This document shows positions 5,185 through 12,602 of a stretch of 14,289 nucleotides of DNA, in pieces. Numbering within the stretch: the first letter of the stretch is position 1; every line of letters begins with the position of its first letter. The notes under the pieces were generated by a model that saw nothing but the letters and a program-made list of their open reading frames with translations, did not search any database and was not told the origin of the DNA. The DNA comes from Streptomyces albus subsp. albus (GTDB lineage Bacteria; Actinomycetota; Actinomycetes; Streptomycetales; Streptomycetaceae): the NCBI RefSeq assembly GCF_000719865.1, contig NZ_JOID01000055.1:1-14289 (forward strand), given 5' to 3'. The position numbers and the translations under genes are program-made.

Positions 5185-6420
5185 ATGAGCTGGGACGTGC
5201 TCCTCCTGCGTCTGCCCGACGACGCCGCCTCGCTGCGGCAGATCCCCGACGACCACACCCCGGCTCCGCTCGGCAGCCGGCACGACGTCATCGCGGCCAT
5301 CACCCGGGCCGTCCCCGAAGCCGACCTCTCCGACCCCACCTGGGGGCAACTCCTCGGCCCCACCTGGTCCATGGAGCTCAACATCGGCTCGGAGGACCCG
5401 GTGGACTCGGTCATGCTCCACATCAGAGGCTCCGGCGACGACGTGCTCGACCCCGTCTTCCACCTCGCGGACGTTCTGCGCTGCAAGGTCCTCGACTGCG
5501 CGGAGGGCGAGCTGATCACTCCGCGGCAGACGTCCGGCTGGCACGCCTTCCAGCAGTACCGCGACCGCGCGGTGTGGGCATCCCAGCAGCACCGGCAGCC
5601 GTCCTTGCCCGCCGACCCCGGAAGGAACCTCGGGACTCCCCTCCCTCCCGGCCGGCTGATCACCTCTGACGAGGGCGACGGTGACGTACAACCGCTGTGG
5701 CTCAGCGACCGGCCGGCCACAGCCGGACTGTGGGCGCGGATACACGCCGAGCACGCGCGTTCCGGCCTGTGGCCGCTCCTGCTCGACACACTCGATCCGG
5801 ACGACGACGCATGCCGCCCGTGGGGATCGGGCGAGCTCTTCCCCGAGCAGATGTCCTCCCCGGCGGACCACGAACCGGCCGGCCTCCTCGCGGAATGGTG
5901 GGCGGCGCACACCGCCCTTAACGACGAAGACGACGACGTACTCTCCGCCGAGCAGCGCCTCGCTGAAACAGCCCCCTACGGACAGCGCTGGCCCGGCATC
6001 GCCCCCGGCCGGCAGGCAGCGGCGGACGCCGACGACGTGGCCGCCGAGTACGCGCAGGTGTTTCTCGCGGACCGCCCGCAGTCACGGCTGGGGCTGGTCG
6101 CCGCGGCGTCAGGCGCCGACGCCCTCACGGCGGCGGGCTGGTCAGGGCCCGCCAACTACGACAACGACACGGCGAAGTTCTCCGCCGTCATCCGCGACTG
6201 GGAACACCGCTTCGGTGCCCGTGTCGTCGCGGTCGGATTCTCCACCCTGCACCTCAGCGTCGCCGCTCCACCGATGACGCAGCAGGACGCTCTGCCCGTC
6301 GCGGCCGAACACTTCGCCTTCTGCCCCGACAACATCTGGCAGGGCAGCCGGCCATACACACTGGCCGCGTACGCCGAGCGCATCACTGGTGCCCACAACT
6401 GGAACTTCTGGTGGGACTGA
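5185..6420 (+). CDS. Two-domain protein ending in DUF4253
   Basis: This 411-residue soluble protein starts at an ATG with GGAAGG (5173-5178) upstream. Residues 1-112 form a compact alpha/beta domain (MSWDVLLLRLPDD, a TWGQLLGPTWSMELNIGSED strand region, VMLHIRGSGDD, VFHLADVLRCKVLDC) that exists as a stand-alone small protein in actinomycetes. A polar linker (about 113-150) leads to DUF4253: PLPPGRLITSDEG, LWARIHAEHARSGLWPLLLD, and the core RLGLVAAASGADALTAAGW, WEHRFGARVVAVGFSTLHLS, EHFAFCPDNIWQG, ending HNWNFWWD. That ending and the R-x-G-x-x-V pattern are characteristic of DUF4253. The full chain is longer than a usual DUF4253 protein because of the N-terminal fusion. Function is unknown; association with the preceding DUF4259 gene suggests a shared process. 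Confidence 0.85.
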   Translation: MSWDVLLLRLPDDAASLRQIPDDHTPAPLGSRHDVIAAITRAVPEADLSDPTWGQLLGPTWSMELNIGSEDPVDSVMLHIRGSGDDVLDPVFHLADVLRCKVLDCAEGELITPRQTSGWHAFQQYRDRAVWASQQHRQPSLPADPGRNLGTPLPPGRLITSDEGDGDVQPLWLSDRPATAGLWARIHAEHARSGLWPLLLDTLDPDDDACRPWGSGELFPEQMSSPADHEPAGLLAEWWAAHTALNDEDDDVLSAEQRLAETAPYGQRWPGIAPGRQAAADADDVAAEYAQVFLADRPQSRLGLVAAASGADALTAAGWSGPANYDNDTAKFSAVIRDWEHRFGARVVAVGFSTLHLSVAAPPMTQQDALPVAAEHFAFCPDNIWQGSRPYTLAAYAERITGAHNWNFWWD

Positions 6421-6432
6421 CGCACCATGCGT

Positions 6433-6476
6433 CCCCGGGGGACGATCATCACCCCTGGTGAAGTGGTCTCCCGGGG
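6433..6476. terminator. Strong bidirectional terminator hairpin
   Basis: CCCCGGGGGAC (6433-6443) pairs with GTCTCCCGGGG (6466-6476) over 11 bp with one G-U. A second hairpin, TCACC-CCT-GGTGA (6449-6461), is nested in the loop. It lies between the convergent DUF4253 and RraB/HEAT-like genes, 13 bases past the first stop, and reads equally well both ways. No T-run, as usual in this GC range. Confidence 0.65.
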
Positions 6477-6528
6477 GCTGCACCCGGCCTTGGTGTGGGG
6501 CCGGCCGACGCCGTGCACGAGTCAGCGA

Positions 6529-7767
6529 CTACGGCAGATCGTGCTCGTACAGCGCGCCCCTCGACACGATGTCGTCCATGACGAGCTCGGGGAGCACGGA
6601 CAACGCGAGACTTCGATGCTCGACACAGGGACTGGCGGCCTCCTCCACGACACGGGGGTGCCACGAGCCCAGCCGGTCCAGAGCCGGTTTCAGACGGTAC
6701 GGCACCTCGCCGAGCAGGGCCGCCACCAGGGCCACGACATCGGCACGGCTGGTGCCCGTCGGCGCCGGCAGCTCGGTGAGCCCTGCGGTAACACGCTGGT
6801 CACGCACACCGCAGGCTGCCGTCAGGGCGGCGAGAACAAACCGGACGGCGTCGCACTCGTCATGCCAGCGGGACAGCAGCCGCGGGAGTTCTCCGCCGAC
6901 GGCCTGCCGTGTCAGGTACTCGGCGGCGGACTCCTGCCACACACCGCCGAGGGCGGCTGTCCGGTCGGCGACGGAGACGGCGGCCGACGCTCCCGAAGCC
7001 GCGAGCCTCAACAGGTCGCCGAGCATCACCAACCGGCTGCCGACGGGGATGCTGTCGTCGCAGATCAGCTCGGCAAGGAACGGAACGGCCTCGACGGTCG
7101 TGTCGGTGCAGGTGCCCTGGTGGGCCACGGCGTCTGCGAGGTCGCCGAGGAAGTGGCCCGTCGTCTCATACGGCTCACCGAAGGCGAACTCCTCGTCGAG
7201 CAGCCACTCCACGGCCGCCGGCGCGTCCTCGCCCCCGCCGTACATCCGCTCCGCGGCCGCCACCACGGACTGGAGCACCTCTCTTGGATCGCCGAGCCCT
7301 CCACAGCTCCAAGCCGGACCGGCCGGAGGACGGGCGGGTTCTCCGGGCAAGGGCTCGGGGAGAGGCACCTCGGCGCCGGCCCGGTCCTGGAGCAGGCCGT
7401 CCCTGGTGAAGACCCTCTCCAGCGTCGCGGCATGGCCCTCGGCGCATCCCTGCTGGAAGCCGCCATGGGCGCGAGCGACGTGGGCCACGCGCGCCCGTTC
7501 GCTCCGGAGAAAGGGTTCGAGCCGCATGCGGTCGTACCCGCTGTAGACGGCGAGGGAGAAGACCTGCCACCACCCCTCCAACTCGGGATCCATCGACGGC
7601 CTGCCGGACCAGAAACTCGACGGAGCGAACCGGAAGTGATCGTGAATCCGTACTGCCGTCAGACGGTGCCCGAACCCGGACAGCACGGAAGCGGCAGCCC
7701 GCGCGGCCTCCTCACTCGGCAGGCACAGCGTGTACTGGACGCCCCAGGCGGGCGGCTCGGCGGCCAT
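6529..7767 (-). CDS. RraB-like plus HEAT-like repeat protein
   Basis: This 412-residue soluble protein has two recognisable parts. Residues 8-75 (WGVQYTLCLPSEEAARAAAS, GHRLTAVRIHDHFRF, EGWWQVFSLAVYS) resemble the ferredoxin-like fold of RraB/DUF695 proteins, in which a sequence strand, a helix of paired Ala residues and a late WW.V.. strand recur. Residues about 180-320 look like HEAT-type helical pairs; the segment HQGTCTDTTVEAVPFLAELI then LVMLGDLLRLAA is very close in style to actinobacterial HEAT-domain proteins. A further helical region with RADVVALVAALLGEVPYRL closes the chain. No catalytic motif is seen, so a binding or scaffold role is likely. Its ATG overlaps the stop of the DUF1963 gene (TGATG), indicating translational coupling. 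Confidence 0.65.
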   Translation of the reverse strand: MAAEPPAWGVQYTLCLPSEEAARAAASVLSGFGHRLTAVRIHDHFRFAPSSFWSGRPSMDPELEGWWQVFSLAVYSGYDRMRLEPFLRSERARVAHVARAHGGFQQGCAEGHAATLERVFTRDGLLQDRAGAEVPLPEPLPGEPARPPAGPAWSCGGLGDPREVLQSVVAAAERMYGGGEDAPAAVEWLLDEEFAFGEPYETTGHFLGDLADAVAHQGTCTDTTVEAVPFLAELICDDSIPVGSRLVMLGDLLRLAASGASAAVSVADRTAALGGVWQESAAEYLTRQAVGGELPRLLSRWHDECDAVRFVLAALTAACGVRDQRVTAGLTELPAPTGTSRADVVALVAALLGEVPYRLKPALDRLGSWHPRVVEEAASPCVEHRSLALSVLPELVMDDIVSRGALYEHDLP

Positions 7768-8633
7768 CAGCAGCACTGCCAGGTGAACATCGCCCGGTCG
7801 AAGCGCCGCTCGGCCAGGTCCTGCGGGCGGATCAGCCAGTACAGGGCTCCGGCGTCGCCCCACATCATGTCCGCGGCGTCCTCGGTGTCGAACTGGGCGA
7901 GCAGCAGCCAACGGCCGGCCTCGTCGGACAGCCGCGGGTCGTCCCGGGGCGTTTCCCCGTCCAGGACGGCTTCCGCGACCTCGATCTCCACGGGGTTCTG
8001 CACCGAGTGCGCGTGGCCACCGATCTGGTGCCCTATATGGTCGTCGAACTCCCACAGCGCGTCGAGGAACTCCTGCGAGCAGACTGGGTGGTCGTACCGC
8101 TGCCCGAGCGGTGCATCCGGCGCGAAGGTGTTACGGACGCTCGGATCCCAGGGTTTGGCTGCCGTCATCTCCAACCGCGCGGTCAGCGGCACCGCCGGGT
8201 ACGGCTCAAGTCCGGCAGGTGTCTCGCGTTCCGCGGCCTCCTCCTCAGCCGCCACAAAGATGACGCGGGCGCCTGCCCAGCTCGTCCGGTCCTCGGCGAG
8301 AACGAGGGCTTCGCCGTCATCGAGCCGGCCGTCGAAGTAGAAGAACAGCAATGTTCCGGCCTCGGGCAGATCGATGTCCAGCGCGGCCGTCGGCAGGGAC
8401 GCGCAGTCGATCGAGGCGATGAAGGAGAGCGGACCGTGCCCCTCCCACACCGGCCACTCCGAGGCAGCCGGCAGGGCGGGGAGGCCACCGAGACGCCCAA
8501 CGATGCTGTCAGGACCGGCCGCAACCTCGAGACGTACGCCGGGGCGAAGCAGGCGGAGCCACTTCTCGGCGTCCGCGGGCGGCAGATGCCGCAGGGCGAG
8601 GGAGCGAAGGGCGTCCCGGGAACCGTGTGTCAT
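7767..8633 (-). CDS. DUF1963 / YwqG-family protein
   Basis: This 288-residue soluble protein shows the YwqG-family pattern. It has a helical start (LRSLALRHLPPADAEKWLRL), the early GRLGGLPALPAASEWPVWEG segment, then FIASIDCASLP and a LLFFYFDGRLDDG strand. After a variable middle part comes IGGHAHSVQNP (the 'GG.....Q.' element) and the closing WLLLAQFDTED...MMWGDAGALYWLI and LAERRFD...FTWQCC. Length is normal. Function is unknown; the namesake lies in a toxin-associated region in Bacillus subtilis. The start is uncertain: ATG at 8633 matches the family, while an ATG at 8645 and a GTG at 8693 (with AGGAG only three bases before it) are alternatives. It is followed by a coupled RraB/HEAT-like gene. 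Confidence 0.85.
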   Translation of the reverse strand: MTHGSRDALRSLALRHLPPADAEKWLRLLRPGVRLEVAAGPDSIVGRLGGLPALPAASEWPVWEGHGPLSFIASIDCASLPTAALDIDLPEAGTLLFFYFDGRLDDGEALVLAEDRTSWAGARVIFVAAEEEAAERETPAGLEPYPAVPLTARLEMTAAKPWDPSVRNTFAPDAPLGQRYDHPVCSQEFLDALWEFDDHIGHQIGGHAHSVQNPVEIEVAEAVLDGETPRDDPRLSDEAGRWLLLAQFDTEDAADMMWGDAGALYWLIRPQDLAERRFDRAMFTWQCC

Positions 8634-8696
8634 GCCCCGGATCATCCACGGCGGCACTGACAGAGAAGGGGCCGGCCCCTGTTGACGTCCCACCGA

Positions 8697-8724
8697 CTCC
8701 TATCCCCGCGTGCGCGGGGAGCAG
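8697..8724. repeat. Solitary type I-E CRISPR-repeat-like element
   Basis: Read on the minus strand, the 28 bases begin CTGCTCCCCGCGCACGCGGG and continue GATAGGAG. The core TCCCCGCG-TG-CGCGGGGA (8703-8720) is a perfect 8-bp hairpin. Sequence, 28-base length and stem agree closely with actinobacterial type I-E repeats as I remember them; only the last five bases differ. There is no second copy in the window and no cas gene, so it is a lone repeat, a relic, or a look-alike. It sits in the 154-base gap between the divergent DUF1963 and DUF6338-like genes. Confidence 0.45.
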
Positions 8725-8787
8725 AATGCGGGCACCGTGCGCGCTGAAGCCGAGGACGCCGGTTCCGGTGGATGCGAGGCTGGCGGC

Positions 8788-9423
8788 ATGCAGACCCCGT
8801 CCTCCGTTCAGCAGTTCGTTCTCCTGGTGTTCCTGGTCCTTCCCGGGGTCACGTACCAGTACCTGCGGGAGCGGTGGCGCGGGCCCGTGCCCGGTGAACG
8901 GCAGCTCGGCGAGCGGGTGTTGCGGGCCGTCACGGCGAGCGTGACGCTGAACGCCCTGTACGCCGCCACCCTCGGCCCATACCTCGTCGACGCCTTCCGC
9001 CCCGACGGCGGCGGCTCGCCCTACACCGTGCTCGCCGAGCACCCGCGGGCCGCCGGCCTCTGGTCGCTGCTGCTGTTCCTCGGCGTGCCCGCCGCGGCGG
9101 CCGCCGCCGTCTCCCTGTGGCAGCGGCACCGTGCGACGGCCGTCCACCGGTCGGCCCCCACCGCCTGGGACCACCTCTTCGGCCACGCCCGCGACCGCGG
9201 ACCCTGCTTCATCCGGGCCCGGCTCAAGGACGGCGCATGGGTGGGCGGCTGGTACGACAGCCGCTCCTACGCCTCCGGCTATCCCCACGGCTCCGACCTC
9301 TTCCTGCAGTGGGCCTACGAGATGGGCGCCGACGGCAGCTTCGGACCCCCGGTGACGGGAACCGCCGGACTGTACCTGCGCGTTGAGAACATCGACGTAC
9401 TGGAGCTGGTCGAGGCCCCGTAG
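8788..9423 (+). CDS. DUF6338-like membrane protein
   Basis: This 211-residue protein has an N-terminal helix FVLLVFLVLPGVTYQYL (residues 10-26), a moderately hydrophobic region 50-64 and a second clear helix LWSLLLFLGVPAAAAAAVSL (91-110). A cytosolic C-terminal domain contains AWDHLFGHARDRGPCFIRARL, DGAWVGGWYDSRSYASGYP and LYLRVENIDVLELVE. The combination of an 'LxPG...Y' first helix and a WD..F......F[IV]...L.DG..V.G.[YF] domain fits DUF6338 proteins. The C-terminal part looks like a small beta-barrel. Function is unknown. I choose the ATG at 8788, with GAGG eight bases upstream, because the first helix follows directly; the frame from 8710 adds a low-complexity leader. A small gene follows 50 bases downstream. 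Confidence 0.75.
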   Translation: MQTPSSVQQFVLLVFLVLPGVTYQYLRERWRGPVPGERQLGERVLRAVTASVTLNALYAATLGPYLVDAFRPDGGGSPYTVLAEHPRAAGLWSLLLFLGVPAAAAAAVSLWQRHRATAVHRSAPTAWDHLFGHARDRGPCFIRARLKDGAWVGGWYDSRSYASGYPHGSDLFLQWAYEMGADGSFGPPVTGTAGLYLRVENIDVLELVEAP

Positions 9424-9473
9424 CCGCCGGCGAGCCCATGCGGGCCCGGCCCAGCAGGAGGGGACATCCGCCA

Positions 9474-9731
9474 ATGGCCGACGAACGATCTCCCGACGAC
9501 GGACTGACCCCACAGGAGCGCGCCTGGCTCCTGGAACTCGGCGAGGACCGCGTCTACCAGCCGACCGGCTCCGGAACCGGGACAGCCCAGAGCCCGCCCG
9601 CGCCACCGGTCGGCCGGGCGAGCGCCTCACCCACACCGGACACCTCCGCCGCACCCGCCCCGGCGGCACCGGCGGCGAACCCCGACCCGGCGGCGGACGG
9701 CTCCGCCGCGTCCGCCACCGGCCAGGACTGA
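9474..9731 (+). CDS. Small Pro/Ala-rich acidic protein
   Basis: This 85-residue protein starts at an ATG preceded by a strong AGGAGGGG (9456-9463). The first third is ordered-looking and acidic (DGLTPQERAWLLELGEDRVY). The rest is a disordered run of Pro, Ala, Ser and Gly (PAPPVGRASASPTPDTSAAP and on). It follows the DUF6338-like gene by 50 bases on the same strand and probably belongs to its operon; small proteins with such a PxERAWLxELGxDRVY-like head often sit there in streptomycetes, as far as I recall. The tail suggests a flexible tether or a partner-binding segment. No function is assigned. Confidence 0.65.
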   Translation: MADERSPDDGLTPQERAWLLELGEDRVYQPTGSGTGTAQSPPAPPVGRASASPTPDTSAAPAPAAPAANPDPAADGSAASATGQD

Positions 9732-9900
9732 TTCCGGGCGACGGACCGCAGCACCCGGCGGAAGACACACCACGTCCGGCCGGACGGCTTCCTCAGCGGT
9801 ACCGGGGGACCGGAGGCCGGACACTCAGCCCGGATACCGGTACGGCCCGGCGGTGTGCGAGAAGCCCGCCGCGCCGGGAGTCCCGAACTCTGCGTGCACC

Positions 9901-9943
9901 CGGGACGGGCCACCGGCTCCGGCGTCCCGGACCGCCCGTCCCG
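9901..9943 (-). terminator. Terminator hairpin of the AAA-TPR operon
   Basis: CGGGACGGGC (9901-9910) and GCCCGTCCCG (9934-9943) form a perfect 10-bp stem around a 23-base loop, starting 18 bases past the TPR-gene stop. A further 14-bp perfect palindrome, CGTCCGGCCGGACG, lies at 9773-9786 nearer the convergent small gene and could serve the plus-strand transcript. No gene is seen in 9732-9961. Confidence 0.6.
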
Positions 9944-9961
9944 CTTGTCCGCCGCCGCTCC

Positions 9962-11026
9962 TCACCGCCGCTTCTTGCGGTCGAACCAGACCGTGGCAGC
10001 GATGGGCGCCATACCGGCCCAGAAGAGGATCTGGGGAATCAGGCGGTCCGTCCACGGCACCTGCGCGATCAGCAGTGCGCAGAGCATGGCCCATGCGGCC
10101 TGGGCCAGTACGATCCGCGCCCAGAAGCCGCGGCGGACCAGGGAGCGGACGTTCAGCCGTACGCCAGCGCGCAGTCGGCGGTATCGACGCCAGGCACCGA
10201 AGGCCCAGACCGCCGTCATGAGCACCAGCACCCACACGCGGGTGGCGAGGGGCACCGGCAGCTCCGGTGCCTCGCCGTCGGCTGGGAAGAGGTTCACCAT
10301 CGCGCCGGCGAGCAGCAAGCAGATCAGCGCAAGCCACCGGATGCCGCGCAGCAAGCGGTAGGTGGCCTGATCGAGTCCTCTGCTGAGCGACGACGATCCG
10401 GGGACGGCGGCGAGCGCGTCGGCATACAGATCGGCCGCCTGGGCCGCCTTCACGCCCGGCGTCTTCGCGGCTCTGGCGGTCTGCTGGGACAGAGCCAGCT
10501 CGTGCGTGGGATCCAGGGCCAGGATGTGGCGCTCGAGGGCGTCCGCCGCCTCGTCGTTCCTGGCCACTACGGCGATCTTCCACAGTGTCTCGTAGGCGCC
10601 GACCTCTTCAGGGGCGAGACGTACCGCCTCCTCGGCCATGGAGACACCCTCGCCCCACGTGTCCGGGCTCGGGGGAAAGCACAGCAGCTCCGCCAGGAGC
10701 GCGTACGCGCCCCACCACTGGGGGTCGATGCGGATCGCCTCGCGCGCGGCCTGCTCCGACTCGTCCCGGCGCTTGAGCCTGCGCAGTACCCGGGCGCGCA
10801 GGTCGACCGCGTCGAGGTCCTCCGGGGCCGCCTTGAGTGCTTCGTCGAGCGCGGCGAGCGCCTCCTCGTGCTCACCGGCGTTCATGTGGCAGCGCGCCAG
10901 CCGGGTCCAGGCGCGCACCTCGCCGGGGTCTTCCGCGAGGCGGCGGGCGAGCAGCGACTTCGCGTCCTCGTACCGCCCGAGCTCGATCAGCGCGCCGGCC
11001 TGCTGGGTCAGCGGGTGGAGGCTCAC
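9962..11026 (-). CDS. TPR protein with four membrane helices
   Basis: This 354-residue protein starts at a GTG overlapping (GTGA) the stop of the AAA ATPase gene. Residues 1-215 are a run of about five tetratricopeptide repeats with the usual spacing: ALIELGRYEDAKSLLARRLAEDP, HMNAGEHEEALAALDEALKAAPE, LKRRDESEQAAREAIRIDP, GVSMAEEAVRLAPE, DEAADALERHILALDP. The C-terminal part has four hydrophobic helices near 229-246, 262-279, 302-322 and 329-347, separated by Arg-rich loops (RRYRRLRAG). There is no signal peptide. The TPR part is therefore probably cytosolic and tethered to the membrane. The coupling implies a 1:1 relation with the ATPase; I infer it acts as its membrane adaptor. Confidence 0.85.
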   Translation of the reverse strand: MSLHPLTQQAGALIELGRYEDAKSLLARRLAEDPGEVRAWTRLARCHMNAGEHEEALAALDEALKAAPEDLDAVDLRARVLRRLKRRDESEQAAREAIRIDPQWWGAYALLAELLCFPPSPDTWGEGVSMAEEAVRLAPEEVGAYETLWKIAVVARNDEAADALERHILALDPTHELALSQQTARAAKTPGVKAAQAADLYADALAAVPGSSSLSRGLDQATYRLLRGIRWLALICLLLAGAMVNLFPADGEAPELPVPLATRVWVLVLMTAVWAFGAWRRYRRLRAGVRLNVRSLVRRGFWARIVLAQAAWAMLCALLIAQVPWTDRLIPQILFWAGMAPIAATVWFDRKKRR

Positions 11027-12324
11027 AGCTTGCGCTTCCGCTTCAGGTAGGCGACCAGGTCGTCGTACATCCCGCCCTCGTTCGCGAACATCGCCACGTT
11101 GCGGGCGGCGGCGAACCACGGCTCGGTGGACGGCACGACGGCCTTCGCCGCGGTCAGCAGGTCCTTCATGCCGATCATCCGGACGGTCCCGGTGCGGGCG
11201 GAGTCCAGCAGCGCGCTCTCCGCGGCCGCTTCGCACAGATGCGCCAGGTCCGCGCCGGACAGCCCTTCGGTGACCTTGGCCAGCTTGCCCACGTCGACCG
11301 CCTCGATCGGCCGGTCGCGCAGGTGGTACCGGAGGATCGCCTCGCGCGCCGGGGCGTCGGGAGGCAGCACCAGCAGCGTCCGGTCCAGACGCCCCGGGCG
11401 GCGCAGGGCGATGTCCACGTCCCAGGGGACGTTGGTGGCAGCCAGTACGAAGACGCCCTCGTTCGCGCCCGGGTCGATGCCGTCCAGCTCGGTCAGCAAC
11501 TGGTTGACGGTGTTGCGCATGCCGCTGTGGTGGGTGCGGCTGCGCTTGGCACCCAGCGCGTCCAGCTCGTCCAGGAACACCACGCACGGCGCCTGACGCC
11601 GTGCGACCTGGAAGACCTCGTGCATATTGCGCTCGGAGTTGCCGATCCACATGTCGAGCACATCGCTGACCGACACCGACAGGAAACTCGCGCCGAGTTC
11701 GCCGGCGACGGCGCGGGCGATGAAGGTCTTGCCGCAGCCGGGCGGCCCGTACAGCAGCAGCCCGCCGCGCAGGCTCTTGCCGTACAGCTTCCGCAGCTCG
11801 GGATTGCGCAGCGGCGCGAGGAACGCGGCCTCGAGACGGTCCTTGACCTCCTGCATCCCACCGACGTCCGCGAGCCGCGCGGCGCCGGGCGCGTCCACGT
11901 CCCAGGCGGAGGCATCCCCCGGGTCACCACTGCCGTCGACGGTGAGCGGAGCCTCGACGAACCGGGGCGGGACGACATCACCGACCTGGTCCTCCGCCGC
12001 CTGCCAGTCGAAACCCTCCCGCGCCTCAGGGCCGGCGGCGGACGCCGCGCCCTGCGCGGGCTCCGGCGCGGATCCGGGCTCCGTGGCGGGCCCCGGCGCC
12101 GGGGCCGGCGCTGGTGCCGGCGCGCCCATGGCGCGGGCCATGAGCTGACGGGCCTGCGCGTCACCCGGCGCGTGCTGCAGCGCGGCCGCCACCTCGGCGA
12201 CCGCCGCGTCGGACTGCCCCGCGGCCAGCAGCATCTCCGCGAGATGCAGACGCAGCGGGACATCACCGGGCGCCGCCTCAACTGCCGTGCGCAAACTCTG
12301 GATCAAAGAAGAATCCGCCCCCAT
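11023..12324 (-). CDS. AAA+ ATPase (classic AAA clade) with N-terminal TPR-like segment
   Basis: This 433-residue protein has three parts. Residues 5-65 form a TPR-like helical pair (IQSLRTAVEAAPGDVPLRLH, LAEMLLAAGQSDAAVAEVAA, DAQARQLMARAM). Residues 66-140 are an Ala/Pro/Glu linker. Residues 150-380 are one AAA module: LADVGGMQEVKDRLEAAFLA, Walker A GPPGCGKT (193-200), the pore-loop region MWIGNSERN, Walker B VVFLDELD (248-255), sensor 1 AATN, arginine fingers in RRPGRLDR, and sensor 2 GLSGADL. The GG-x-x-x-x-K and RxxRxD patterns place it with Cdc48/katanin/FtsH-type ATPases, which remodel or unfold proteins. No protease domain is present. ATG at 12324 is preferred; a GTG nine bases upstream is possible and neither has a strong SD. 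It is followed by the coupled membrane TPR gene. Confidence 0.92.
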   Translation of the reverse strand: MGADSSLIQSLRTAVEAAPGDVPLRLHLAEMLLAAGQSDAAVAEVAAALQHAPGDAQARQLMARAMGAPAPAPAPAPGPATEPGSAPEPAQGAASAAGPEAREGFDWQAAEDQVGDVVPPRFVEAPLTVDGSGDPGDASAWDVDAPGAARLADVGGMQEVKDRLEAAFLAPLRNPELRKLYGKSLRGGLLLYGPPGCGKTFIARAVAGELGASFLSVSVSDVLDMWIGNSERNMHEVFQVARRQAPCVVFLDELDALGAKRSRTHHSGMRNTVNQLLTELDGIDPGANEGVFVLAATNVPWDVDIALRRPGRLDRTLLVLPPDAPAREAILRYHLRDRPIEAVDVGKLAKVTEGLSGADLAHLCEAAAESALLDSARTGTVRMIGMKDLLTAAKAVVPSTEPWFAAARNVAMFANEGGMYDDLVAYLKRKRKL

Positions 12325-12460
12325 GACCCACACTTTACGTAGACGACGAAGACGGCCGCCACTCGCCTTCTGAGGGATCGTCTGTCCCGGGTGGCGATGG
12401 CCGAGCGCATGACCTCACGCTCTGGCCGTGGACGCCACGCCGCCCTCCCAACGGTCGCGA

Positions 12461-12504
12461 CCGGCCCGTCCGGCGACGGGCCGGGCTCCTGCCCGCCGGC
12501 GGGC
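12461..12504. terminator. Double hairpin between the lipoprotein and AAA genes
   Basis: CCGGCCCGTC-CGGC-GACGGGCCGG is a perfect 10-bp stem with a 4-base loop (12461-12484), followed by the palindrome GCCCGCCGGCGGGC (12491-12504). It lies in the 278-base gap between the stop of the propeller lipoprotein and the start of the AAA gene, both on minus, so it most likely ends the lipoprotein transcript. No gene is seen in this gap. Confidence 0.5.
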
Positions 12505-12602
12505 GTCCGGGGCGGCTCGCCTCCCGATGCGCTGGTCGCTCCGGTCTCTGGTCCGGGCGATGATCAGCCGGCGCGGATCTGCCGCGATGCCCCGCCAGTG
12601 CG

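Noticed and set aside
6427..8340. Long plus-strand open frame of 637 codons
   Set aside because: It lies opposite the coupled RraB/HEAT-like and DUF1963 genes, which show clear family features; the plus-strand product has none.
8697..8724. A genuine CRISPR array
   Set aside because: Only one repeat-like unit is present; no second copy at about 61-base spacing on either side, no cas genes. Reported as a solitary repeat only.
9383..11050. Plus-strand open frame of 555 codons
   Set aside because: It crosses the end of the DUF6338-like gene, the small Pro/Ala protein in another frame, and runs antisense through the TPR gene; the composition is shadow-like.
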